Below are positions 1 to 10,769 of a stretch of 64,000 nt of DNA, one piece after another. This DNA comes from Crocodylus rhombifer. Its lineage: Eukaryota > Chordata > Crocodylia > Crocodylidae. The DNA lies in assembly GCA_038503035.1 (NCBI GenBank), contig JAVSML010024271.1, forward strand, positions 248,001 to 312,000, read 5' to 3'. How positions within the stretch are numbered: the stretch's first letter is position 1; every line of letters begins with the position of its first letter. The position numbers were made by a program, and so were the translations under genes. The notes under the pieces were generated by a model. It was not told the DNA's origin, searched no databases, and was given only the letters and a program-made list of their open reading frames with translations.

Positions 1-523
<523 letters not shown>

Positions 524-906
524 TTACATCAATTATTAACTATATCTTAAATGTTAATTAGGCAATACATTTGAATATACAACAAAATGTCCATCATAAA
601 TTTCAAAATTTCATTTTTCATGTTCGAAGTTCTAAATGATTCTTCTGTTCCTTTTTATTTACCTGTGCTGGTCTAGCCACCTCCCTAATCACTCTTTTTT
701 GCATCATTAGTGATTACGTGCAGTCTTAATTCTCCATTTGATTGTTTCTCTTACCAAGCAATTGCTCTTGTTTCTAACCTACATGCACAAAATCCTTCCC
801 ATTGATCCATCATTCTCTTCTTCATGTTCCTGTTCTAAAATAATGCTGATAAGTAATTCATAAATCAGTTACCAAGATGATATCTGAAATACACAACAAT
901 ACATCT

Positions 907-1891
907 AAAGGTGCACCAATACATTGGTCCCATATTAGATAGGCACTGATATAGAGGAAATTGACTGTATCGGAAATAGGCTTTTTTTCCCTTGATATGG
1001 CCAATAATGTGGTTCATAAATGCCCTGTGCATGCACACAGCTACAACATGCACAGCCTGGAAGCTTGGAGACCAGTGTTGGGCTGGTATGCTGATGTGGC
1101 CCCCACAGTGAGGGAGGGAGTGGAGCTGGAGCAGGTGATGCTCAGCCAGGGCCAGGCGTGGGACAGAGCCACAAGCAGCTTGTCCAGGGGGCAGAGGTGG
1201 GGCAGCTCCTACCCTGAACACACCCTGGGAGGGCATGGGGATGTGTGCCCTGGATCTGCACATGGAGCAGGGCAGGGTGGGGCAGGCTGTTGCTGCAGGA
1301 TGGGGGCTGTGCCAGGTTCTTCCCAGCTTCGGGTGGGGCTGGGCCAGGCTGTGTTCAGGATGGGAGGCAGCAGTGCTGGGGGGGGGGGGGGGGACATCAA
1401 ATTCTGGGGGGAGCTAAACCCCCCCCATAGCCCGCTCCAAGTGCTGCTGCTGCCCGCCCCAAGCACATCACAGCACAGCCCAGCACAGCCCCCCACCAGG
1501 AAGAGCCCAGCACAGCCCCAGCCAGCAGTGGCAGCCCACACGCAGCTCCGGGGGCACAACCCCCATGCCCTCCCAGGGTGCATGCATGGCAAGAGCCGCC
1601 CCTTCCCCACCTGCACGAGCTGCTCGTAGTTCTGTACCACACCCCATCCTGCCCTGACTGAGCAGCGTCTGCCCCTACCCCACGCCCTCCCTCACAGTGG
1701 GAACCTCAATCTGCACCCCACAATGCTTCTTCCCTGCCCCCACCCCTACTCCCACACCAGACTTACCAGCCCAAAACTGGTCTCCAACTTGCACAGCCAC
1801 ATACTGGAATTGGACTGGTATCAGCCGATATGGCTCCTTAAAAATCAGCCATCAGTATCGGCCCAAAACATCTCTATATCAGTGCACCCCT
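907..1891. mobile_element. Fold-back (palindromic) DNA transposon, family A copy 1
   Basis: The element is about 985 bp, GC-rich inside and AT-rich outside. Its ends are imperfect inverted repeats: AAAGGTGCACC at the left and AGTGCACCCCT at the right. The motif GCACTGATATAGAG occurs near both ends in opposite orientation. The whole interior is a long imperfect palindrome centred near 1405. For example, CACCCTGGGAGGGCATGGGG at 1220 mirrors CCCCATGCCCTCCCAGGGTG at about 1561, and GGCAGCAGTGCTGG near 1366 mirrors AAGTGCTGCTGCC near 1439. The termini resemble hAT ends. No convincing 8-bp target duplication is visible, and there is no transposase, so it is non-autonomous. Confidence 0.75.
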
Positions 1892-2910
1892 AATTATGCC
1901 TTTTACCAACTCTCTTAATATTGCTTGTTTAACACTTAGTTCTTCAGGAAAAAAACAACTACATTTCTGTGCGTCTGGAGCATATGCTGCACAGTGTGGC
2001 AACTAACAGTATATAAATAAAAAGAAACAATAGTAATTAACAATTTAGGAATACATCAGTTTTTCTTCATATAACTTACATTATGTTTCATAGTATCAGA
2101 CCTCATGATAACATTTTACTCAATGTTAAAAGCAAATCTTATTTATTGTCCGGTATATAATAGTCTTTAGTTTTCAGCAATGCTTATACTTTTAACTGCA
2201 ACTACTTTTCTAATTAGTGGGTCTCTCAATAAGACTTTCTTTCCTTCTATAATAGTAAGTTTCCTCAAAAATCTTCCCAGTTCATTGAACTGAGAACAAT
2301 TCTCTGAATTACCTACTTTGTGCTCTTAAAATAAGTACACTATTTCCTTATGGAAGTCATATATCCTGTGGCTTGAAAAAGTCAATGAAGGAAGGACACA
2401 GTGATGCCTAATGAGAAGGCTGGGAGGGCTTACGCAACAGGTCAGGAAACCTCCAGGGTATTGTACACAGTAAAATCCATACAGTGGTAGTAACAACTAT
2501 ATTTCTTCTCAGCACAATTTACCTAATTAGAGATTTCCAATACATTTAAACCACCATTTGCAGACAAACATGCATACATACACATACCTGCAAACACTGG
2601 CTAAATTAATTGAAAGAACTTTTATATTCTTATTAAAGGGAGAAATGTTTTGCTTTAAAAATGGTGTTCCCCACCACAAAAAATATTTGCTGTTAGCAAG
2701 GCTTAAATTATAAGGTTCAAGAGCAAGAGAAAGTATAAGAAAAAAAAGTCTTCACTGCCAACCCAAAAGCAGACAAGTTTTTCCCCCATTCAGTCCAAAT
2801 CTAATCAATGCTTTATTTGTATAACCCAAATGGAAGGACTGATATTATGCTCCCTCCTCCTTTAAGTTCTCCAATAATATACTTCTACAAGGTGACTTAA
2901 GAGTAACCAA

Positions 2911-3660
2911 AGTTACCGATCCAATTGCCAATATGTGGCCCAGCAGCATGGAAAGCAGCAACTGGCTAGTAAGTCTGTTAAGGGGGACAGGGCAAGGGGG
3001 GAGGGAAGGGGCCTGGGGGGGCACAGATCATGTCCCCCGTGTTGAGGGAGGGAGTGGGGGGGAGCAGGGGCAGGGCACGGAATGGAGCTGTGGCTTGTCT
3101 GAGGGGCATGGGGGGGGAGCAGCTCCAGCCACTATGCACACCCTGGGAGGCCATGGGGGGACATGTGCCCCTGGATTTGTAAGGGGTGAGGAAGGGCTGT
3201 CACTGTGGGCTGGAGCTGGGGCCACTGCTGAACTCTTCCCGTTGGGGAGAGGAGAAGGAGAGAGGGGGAGCTGGGCCGGGCTGAGCATGGGGCAGGTAGC
3301 AGCAGTACTGGGAGCGGAGGCTACATCAAATTTTAGGGTGACTGTAGCCCCCCCATAGTTCCCCCTCCCAGTGCCACCACCACCCACCCCAAGCACAGCC
3401 CTGGCCCAATCCCCATGCTGGGAAGAGGTCCCTGCAGCCCTGGCCCAAGCCCACAGTGGCAGTCCACCCTTGCCCCATGCACAGATCTGGGGGCAAAGGC
3501 CCCTATGCCCTCCTGGGGTGTGTGTAATGGCAGAAGCCGCCCCTGCATCCCCCACATGAGCTGCTCACGGCTCTGTCCTATGCCCTGCCCCACCCTGTGC
3601 AGTGCCTGCTCCCTGCCCAAGCCCCACGCCTTCCATCACTGCAGGGGTCTCATTGAATAA
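2911..3660. mobile_element. Fold-back DNA transposon, family A copy 2 (end-truncated)
   Basis: The left part (CCGATCCAATTGCCAATATG, then CTAGTAAGTCTG) matches the reverse complement of the right end of the copy at 907-1891 (CCAGTCCAATTCCAGTATG, then CTGGTAAGTCTG). The interior is again palindromic: CACACCCTGGGAGGCCATGG near 3137 mirrors GCCCTCCTGGGGTGTGTGTA near 3508. The centre is near 3340, with the shared phrase ACATCAAATTTTAGGG. The terminal GTGCACC repeats are missing, so the ends are eroded. All open frames inside are by-products of the GC-rich palindrome. Confidence 0.65.
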
Positions 3661-3892
3661 GCTTTAGTTAAAGCGCCATTTTTCAGCACAGGGACGCTAA
3701 TACACACGACACTGGAGTCTACTGAAGCACACCAATTAATCAAGTCTACTCTAGCATATAATTACAGTGTATCGGAGCAGCCTCAATGTACACCCAGTGA
3801 ATTTAGGCAGCATTATATATAATTAAGAGAAGGCAGCAGTTGTAGGCCAGGTACCTACTTTTAAACAACTGCATGATCTACACTTCAAAAAC

Positions 3893-3962
3893 TTTTCTAG
3901 TGCAGACAAATAAAACAGGGAGTCAGGCAACCTGGGTTTTATTCCAGTCCCTCCCTCAAGCC
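3893..3962 (+). repeat. Possible old SINE (MIR/tRNA-like) fragment
   Basis: The stretch GGGAGTCAGGCAACCTGGG, followed by TTTTATTCCAGTCCCTCC, resembles the tRNA-derived head of vertebrate MIR-type SINEs (GGAGTCAG...CCTGGGTTC...TCC). It is short and decayed, and a chance resemblance is possible. Confidence 0.3.
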
Positions 3963-4989
3963 TAGTGTATATTTCCAAAGCTAAGGGTCCTAGTTGAAGA
4001 AGATACCACTAACAGCTCAGTCTCTCTTAAATCAAAGAAAAAAATACAGTTTACAAGCAGAGGCAAATTTTACAAATTGACAGGTATCAAGTCCATAACA
4101 AGACTTTAAACTGAATTTGGAAACTAAACCAATGAAAACAACAAACCACTGCTGTCAGGCTTGAAGCAAAAACAAAAAACAAAAAAACCCCACTTAAAAT
4201 AATTTTCTAGTATAGCTATACTGGCAAAGCCCTCTTAGTGTAGCTGTTCTTATAATGGCAAAAGAACTGTTATACAATTTACATGTTTCCCTAGTTACAT
4301 AAACTGTACATTAGAAAGCATTTGTACATCAACACAACCATCAGGGCTTTAATAGTATAGAAAATTGTTGAAAGAAAAAAATTTCACAACCATAAGAAAA
4401 AGCACAACCATATCCTTAAATCAACAGTACTAGTAAATGTTTTTTATTATAGATTTGCTTTAGCAAGTGAACCACCACCTGGTGCTCTCAGAGTTTATAT
4501 AAAATCTAGCCCTAAGCAAAATATACTGCAGTCCTTTAAATGTAATGGTTACAAAGTCATGAATCACAGTAGAAAGAGGCACAGTTTCATGAAATGGCCA
4601 AAGATAGATGACAAAGAAAGATATCTTGATTATTGTTGCCATATAATCATCTACCAGCAGCTGGTAAACTTCAGTAACAAAGAGTGGGCACTCATCAGTA
4701 AATCAATCAAGTAAAACAAGGATGCAGAGCTGGTACTCTGAACATACAGATCATATCGCCATTTTTGGTTGAGCTGCAATTTCTCCTTAAACAGTGCAAC
4801 TGTTGGAACTTATCCATAATGTTATTTTATTTTTTATTAACTGATTTTTATTCCATTTGTTATTACTTTTTTATATAAAGGTGACAAAAACTGAACACAA
4901 TGGGTGTGTCCACACAAGCAAGCATATGCACTTGCAGAAGCTCAAGCAGCAGCAGCACAAATTTGTACCACAGATTTGTGCCTCAGCAC

Positions 4990-5357
4990 ACTTGCCTGAA
5001 CATTCACTTTGGTGCAGGGCAAAATGTGTCATCTGGGGCAAACTGACCCTGCCCAGTTCCTCCTGGATCTTCAGCCAGGAGGAGGTAGAGGGATCCATCA
5101 AGTCCCAGGACCTCCTGGTCAACCTCCTCCTGCCCCTGGCCAAGTGGGCCCTGTATCTGACCAGACAGGAGGCTCTGGCCAGGAAGGTGCCTGGAGACTG
5201 TGGGGCCGCTTTCCTTTCACTTGTCCGTGCACATCTCTGGGCGGAGCACCAGTGGGCAGCATCCACTGGCTCCTTGGATGCCTTAGAGGATGGGTGGGTG
5301 TGGCCCAGGGGACTCTGCTCAGGGTCCCCCTCAGGCACACTTATTTGCATGTTTTGA
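4990..5357 (+). pseudogene. Tx1-like LINE ORF2 C-terminal remnant
   Basis: An open frame of about 120 codons ends at the stop after 5357. The readable protein has W-G-K-L, then LLLPLAKWALYLTRQEAL, a D-C-G...F-L-S-L-V-R-A-H-L segment, AASTGSLDALEDGW, and finally GLCSGSPSGTL just before the stop. This order resembles the extreme C-terminus of Tx1/L1-clade ORF2 proteins: a nucleotide-binding-like region, 'LAK.AIYLTR', then 'TG.L..F...W...G.LC....GTL'. The reverse transcriptase and endonuclease are absent, so the copy is heavily 5'-truncated. The upstream open codons to 4857 are probably not part of it. A different LINE clade is possible, and the identification is by pattern only. Confidence 0.45.
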
Positions 5358-5499
5358 CCCTTTGACCCCCTATCCTGTTTTTTTCATTAGTTGTCCCAAA
5401 GTATTTTGTTGTAACATTCACCCACTCGCCTCCATAAAATAGAGACTACTCGTTAGCTGGGTGAGCCTTAGAGCCCACGCTATTTTGAATATTACAAAT

Positions 5500-5838
5500 A
5501 CACAGAAGCTTCTGAGCCTGGCCCATTAGTATCTGGGCACACTAGCCCTTGTGCCAGCTGGACTGCTGAAGCAGCCCTAACCTAGAGTGGCCCCTATACT
5601 CTCTACCCACTGCAGCAGTCTGGCAGCAGGGGATACTGCCTGGCTGTGACCTACCGCCATCTGTTACAGCATCCACCCCCTTGAACCTGCGGCCCCATGA
5701 CTGCATGCCTGCCAGACCTAGATAGGGACCACAAGGCTCCCTGGGCTGTAGTACAGGCACTGCAGCAGAGATCCTCCACCTCTGGGCCAGCTGCCAGTGG
5801 GCCATGGCTGCACAGCTGGCCTTTGGGCAGCACTGCTC
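5500..5838. other. GC-rich sequence downstream of the Myb/SANT fragment
   Basis: GC-rich block contiguous with the Myb/SANT fragment and probably the rest of the same transposon, with frames shifted. No domain is recognisable in any frame. Confidence 0.35.
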
Positions 5839-6066
5839 TTATGTCTTCTGGTGTTCCTGCTCTGCCATCTGGGCAGCTATTGCCCAGATGAGCTCCTTGC
5901 GGTGGCTCGTTTTGAACTGTTGAAGTGTGTCCTCCTGGTCCCAAATGGCCAGGAGGTCAGCCACCTCATCTGTCCTCCAGTTGGGTCCCCAGTGCTGGCC
6001 CTGGGCAGGCTCCTCTACCCAGGTCCCGCCACTTGCCTTACCAGCAGAGATCCTGATGTTCCCCAT
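5839..6066 (-). pseudogene. Myb/SANT-like DNA-binding domain fragment (Harbinger-associated type)
   Basis: Read on the minus strand, this open stretch encodes N-W-R-T-D-E-V-A-D-L-L-A-I-W, then F-K-T-S-H-R-K...I-W-A-I-A-A-Q-M-A-E, and stops after EHQKT. That spacing (tryptophan, 'DEV.DLLAIW', a basic segment, 'I...IA..MAE.G..RT') is the first two helices and linker of the Myb/SANT-like domain found in Harbinger transposon accessory proteins and in related domesticated vertebrate genes. The domain normally continues with a QCR..IK.L...Y helix, which does not follow here, so the coding sequence is broken near 5839. GC-rich sequence continues to about 5500 in other frames. It probably bound DNA in its original form; here it is a relic. 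Confidence 0.5.
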
Positions 6067-6339
6067 TTAAAAACTGCAGCTTCTCTGAACCACCCCCCAC
6101 CCCCAAAATTCTCTCATTAAAATACCTAAAAAACATGTTCTTTCATGATTAAAATGAAATGCCACTGTACATAGAGAGATCAGTTCAACAATGCTGTATT
6201 GATATATTTACAAGTTTAAAGCAATTTGGAAGCCTACCAGTGCCTCTGTCATCATAATACAATTAATTCTAAATATCTATGTGCTTTGGCATTTGATTTT
6301 GTTTTTTTATCATAGAAAAATCAGAGCTGTGTCTGCCCC

Positions 6340-6880
6340 TTTCACTCACCAGGATGTGGGGCACTGAGCAGCACTTATATGCTGGTGCCCTTCCTCAGCC
6401 CATGCCCCTCACTCCCAACACACAGCCCCACCAGTGCCCCTCACTCCTGGCCTGCAGCCCCTGCCTGCCCCCACTAGCTCCCTCCTGGCAGCAGCTCCAT
6501 CCTAGCCCCAGGACATGAATGAGGCAGCAGGACATGAGGGCACACATAAGCAGGCCAGGCCTGTGCATTATGCCATGTGCAACCCCACATCTCCTGCAGC
6601 TGTGGGTCATAAGCATCCCCATGGCCACTACAGCTACTACTGCTACAGGGGACAGGGGGGGACCATCCCAAACAGTCCCCCCACCTTCAGTGCCCCCCTC
6701 CACATATTCCCCCCCCATCCTATACATCCATACTTACCAGGGACAGAGCCTAGGTCCAATCCAATGCTGCAGCCTTGTCCCGCTTCTGTTTGTTCCAGCA
6801 TACTGAGGCAGTGTGCTGGAGCAGTAGGGGCATGGGGCAAGCTTACAGATGCTCTGGCTACATGCTAAAGCATCTCTCTG
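6340..6880. mobile_element. GC-rich unclassified transposon-like block
   Basis: The block is GC-rich and sharply bounded by AT-rich intron. Its right part contains, on the minus strand, GGATTGGACC, then CCTGGTAAGTATGG, similar to the subterminal part of fold-back family A. It may be another decayed member. No clear ends were found, and the several open frames are not credible genes. Confidence 0.35.
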
Positions 6881-6895
6881 GAGGAGCCAGCTGCT

Positions 6896-7113
6896 GGTTG
6901 CCTCCAGACATGCTCCAAGAGCATGCCCTGCACCGCTTTTTCCCAGGGTGGTTTGTTTTTTTTATACCGGGATTTCCCAGTATCAAAATTAGAGTCTGTG
7001 TTGCAAATATGCACCACAGGAAACATTTCTGTGTTCCTAGTGTGCCTCTTGCGGCATCTCAAACTGCTTTGAGATGCCCCAACAGACATGTGCTTGCTCA
7101 TCTAGATGCAGCC
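6896..7113. mobile_element. Short MITE with GGCTGCATCTAGA-type inverted ends
   Basis: The left end GGTTGCCTCCAGACATGC and the right end, reverse-complemented GGCTGCATCTAGATGAGC, match at about 12 of 18 positions. A second element at 35710-36108 has the same terminal type (GGCTGCATCCAGA). It is non-coding, with no clear target duplication. Confidence 0.45.
7053..7078. repeat. Perfect short hairpin
   Basis: GGCATCTCAAA at 7053-7063 and TTTGAGATGCC at 7068-7078 form a perfect 11-bp stem around the loop CTGC. It lies inside the MITE 6896-7113. Confidence 0.8.
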
Positions 7114-7810
7114 AATACATCAAATCAGAGAGCAATAATGATAATATCATGTTGTTATTAAATTTACAAAGTGGTTTTATTGTTTGTTATTATGCAATGC
7201 CATATACTTACTAGAAATCTCCAATACATTTGAATGGGCAGCAACCAAAGTATCACAGAGAACAGGCAATACGTCTGCAATTTTCTCAGCTACAATTGTT
7301 TTCATTCCAAAGGAATGTTAGACCAGGCAAAAGTGGCTGAAAATGTTTCATAACCCTCAAGTCTGACTGGGGCATATATTAAAACAGTAGTTTTCAACCT
7401 ATGGCTTGCAAACAATATGTTGCCTTGAAGAACCTTCCCAGGCTGCTTGTGGTAACAAAAAATAAACTGAAGTTGAGGTTTACAGGGAGAGCAAAGTGAT
7501 GTTGATGCAGCTCATACTGGCTCAGTAATGCTGCCCAGGAACCCAGTAAAGGCTGGTGGGGGCCGGAGGGGGACACTAAAATTATAGTATTCCCAGGAAT
7601 GCTCTTACGGTAACTGTGAATGGTCGCCCTAATGTTACTATGCAGTCAGTTATGAGAAAGCACAAGATGGCTGTGGCAGCTCAATGCCAACTAAGAATTT
7701 CTGTGCACAAAGGACATTTCTAGCTGCACTGTTAAAGGAAATCTTATGTCCACTTCCTGCTACTTCAAAATGCAAAGGAATTTAATGCAACACTCTAAAA
7801 TTCTTGGTTC

Positions 7811-7906
7811 AGATGACACACCCTTTATTAGATCAACTAAGAAACTGCAAAAATATTATCTTTCTTTGCGATTTCTTAGTTGCTCTAATGAAAGGTATCA
7901 TCTCAC
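7811..7906. repeat. Head-to-head pair of an interspersed-repeat tail
   Basis: Arms of about 40 bp: CTTTATTAGATCAACTAAGA in the left arm mirrors TCTTAGTTGCTCTAATGAAAG in the right arm. The right arm reads like the repeat tail at 54850-54885 (GGTCTATTAAAAGATATTAC). The pair therefore looks like two copies of that tail in opposite orientation around a short AT spacer. Confidence 0.6.
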
Positions 7907-8924
7907 TGACACAGCTACCAAATACATCCCTGAAACAAGGAATTTAATAGAAATGAAGACCAGAACCTGTGTAGCAGAGATTTGTGTCCATTAGCAAACA
8001 GCAGCTTTAAATAATGTCTAATATAGGGGCTTAACTTGGGCAGCACTAACATTTTTTAAACTTCTCCATTCTTTAATCAAATGAAGAGTTTTAATTTCAA
8101 TTTTTACTCTTGTTTTTCTGATAGGATTATAACAAAGAGAATTTTTGGACATCTTTACTTTTTTCCAGTGTTATTTATTTTTAGTATTACTTAACAGAAA
8201 CTTTCCAGGTTTATTTCTATTACAAAATGTTCAGAACATAATTTTGCCTCTGGCCAAAATTCAGAATAGACTTTTGCTTGGGTTTTATTTCTAACCAGAT
8301 GATTTACAAAAATTATAGGAAAAGGGGGTCTAACATGATAAACTTTTTAGTAAGATAGAATGGAGAGGTTGTTCTGAAGACCTGTTACCTTTTACCATGT
8401 CAAAAACCCATATCTTAAAGATTCTCTAAGTAAGAATTGACACAGTAGATCATTATGGCCTTGAAAGAGCTGCTGTGTGTCAACAAGATGTATTTTAAAG
8501 ACTGTTAAGGGAAATACAGACTCTAGAGAAGTCATTATAGTCTCAACTGAACAAAATGATTCCATTGATTCTGTCATTTGCTTCAAATTAAGTTAGTCTT
8601 TTTAAAACAATTTCTTAAACACAAGCTTGAAAAAGTTATAGTACACAAAAATCTTCACTAGAAAAAAGATTTAAAACCCAGGAAGCCAGTTTAGCTTTTT
8701 AGATAACTAAACTAGTTGCATCAGATTGACTTTTATTAGTAGATACACTTTGTCTCAAAACAATAAAGAGTTTATAAATATAAATATATATATATTTATC
8801 ACATTTGCTGTGATCTTCAGTCAAAACAGAAATAGTGGAAGATGAAATACAAAGTTTTATATCTGAAATCCCTATTTCTAGATTGTGTGAATTTAACTTG
8901 TATCTTAAGGCACTGTGTCTACTG

Positions 8925-10769
8925 CAGAGATGGCAAACTCACCTTGTGCTCCAGGCCAGATCTGGGTTGGATGCAGCACAGAATACACAGCAGAGGCAGC
9001 AGCTCCAGCTCTGACCCAGGGCATGCTGCGGTGATGAAGCAAGCTCTGGCTACCACTGTGTGCCGGGGGCCGCCAGAGCAAGAGCCAACATGTGGCAGCT
9101 GGGGGGCCAGTAGCCAAGGAGATATGGCTTTAAAAGTGAAGACAGGCAAAGCAGCTGGGGTGCAGCTGGAGCTACATCAGCTCACACTCACCCTGCTGCC
9201 TCCAAGCACTATGTCTACAAGGGCTCAAGGATTGTGGCACAGGCCTCTCTCCTCAGTCATACCCTTCAACTTCCAGTGGCTCCTGGGACTAGGGACAGAA
9301 GTTACACATAAACCAATTTAAGTGATCGGAAACTGGTTTAAACCTGTAGTAAAACAGAAGTTCAGTGCAAGTAAACTGCTTTCAAAATGGTCAAAACCGA
9401 TTTAAGATAAAGCTGGTTGGATCAGATTTAACTGACTTAGGTCAAACAGGTTTATGGAACTTCCGTCCCAGATCTCGTCCTGGTTCCAGTTAACTCAGAG
9501 TCCCCCAGCATACCAGGATGCTTTGCAGCCCTGGGCTATGCTGTCTGCTAGAGTGGAGCAGAGACTGCCTCACTCCCATGCTCCTATTAGACTGCTTGCT
9601 GCCTGTGTCCCCCCTAGCCAGGATCTACATGGCACGTGGGGGAAAGGAAAGCCCCTGTGGTGGGGGCTTTTCGATCCTTGGCAGCCCTCTCCCCTTCCCA
9701 GTTGCTGATTACTTCAGCTGCTGCCCCAGGAGGGACAGAGAAGCAGTCTTCCTGGCTGGGTGCCTAGGCGCCCGTGAAGCCCAGCATGGACACACCAGAG
9801 AGCCCCTGCCTTGGAGCAGGGGGTTCTTCTCACTGAAGCCCAGAGTCCCCCAGCCTCGGGCAGTCCCAGGGAGCTGAGGGGAATTCTTCCTCTCCCAGAG
9901 CCCCAGAGCTGTTTGCCTTAGCTGCTCGGAGTCTCAGGAATAGCCTGGGGTAGCCTTAGGAACTGGTGGGAAATTATTCTGATTCTTCGCCAGCTGATTT
10001 TGCCTGAGCTGCTGTGAGTCTGAAGCAAAACTTTTTGCAAGGGACTGGAAGAATTTCCCTCCACTCTCTGAAGCTGCCCCAGGCTATCACTGAGACTTAC
10101 GGCAGCTAAGGCAAGCAGATTTGGGGCTTGGGAAGAGAAGAATTCCCTTCAGCTACCTGGGGGACCCTGGGCTGGGGTAGAGGAAGCCCACCAAAGCAGG
10201 GGCTCTCCTGTGCCCCCATGCTGGGCTGCATGGGCAGGCACCTGGCCAGAAGGATGCCTCCTTCCCCATGGCAGCAGCTAAAGCGATCAGCTGCTGAGAA
10301 GGGGGCAGGGGGCATGGATTTCCCTCAGCTCCCCAGGGCTGCCTGGGCTGGGGAACCCAGGCTGGGGGAAACCTCCGGAGGGGGACACTCCCCCAAAGTA
10401 GGCCAGCAACTGGATGAGGGGCTCCTCAACCCCCTGTGGGGGGCAGCAGAGAGTTGGGGGCATGTCTTGGGGAGACAATCAAGGACACTTGGCTGGACTG
10501 GCAATGGCCAGCAGGCTGGGAGACATGCTCTAGTTCACCTGCCTACAGGCCTGGGTCAGTGCAGGCCTCCCTCTGCCTTTTCCAACTGAAAACTGAACAT
10601 CAGTTCAGTTGGTTATTGGTTCAACCTATGCAGCTTAGAGAAAATTGCCTAGATTGAATCAATTCTCAGGCTTTTTGACTGTCTGTGTTTAGCCCTGTAG
10701 CCTGGCAGGACAGATAGATCAGCTGCACAGGCCAGATGCAGCCTGTGGGCTATACATTTGATACCCCAG
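8925..10769. mobile_element. hAT-like element (outer), interrupted by family B element
   Basis: The left end CAGAGATGGCAAACTC and right end ATTTGATACCCCAG are imperfect inverted repeats of the hAT 'CAGGGGT.GCAAAC' type. Flanks GTCTACTG and GTCTAACG agree at 6 of 8 positions if the final G belongs to the duplication. The outer body is 8925-9285 plus 10700-10769. The inner element 9286-10699 inserted later. Confidence 0.6.
9286..10699 (-). mobile_element. Family B DNA transposon with palindromic core (nested, reversed)
   Basis: The left end GGGACTAGGGACAG, then AAACTGGTTTAAACCTGTAG, matches the right ends (reverse-complemented) of the copies at 26158, 43498 and 46353. The right end TGACTGTCTGTGTTTAGCCC matches their left ends. 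The GC-rich interior is a long imperfect palindrome centred near 10010. For example, GCCTTAGCTGCTCGGAGTCTC near 9914 mirrors GAGACTTACGGCAGCTAAGGC near 10091, and GGGGAATTCTTCCTCTCCC near 9878 mirrors GGGAAGAGAAGAATTCCC near 10129. It has no transposase and is non-autonomous, probably hAT-related. Confidence 0.7.

Noticed and set aside
961..1642. Long open frames on both strands in GC-rich DNA
   Set aside because: They are by-products of a stop-poor GC-rich palindrome. No domain, splice or codon signal is present, and the frames are mirrored on both strands.
4899..4935. GTGTCCACACAAGC as a possible MITE terminus
   Set aside because: No inverted partner was found within several kilobases.
7385..7630. 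hAT-like left end CAGTAGTTTTCAACCTATGG
   Set aside because: No matching right end or target duplication could be found, so it is not listed as an element.
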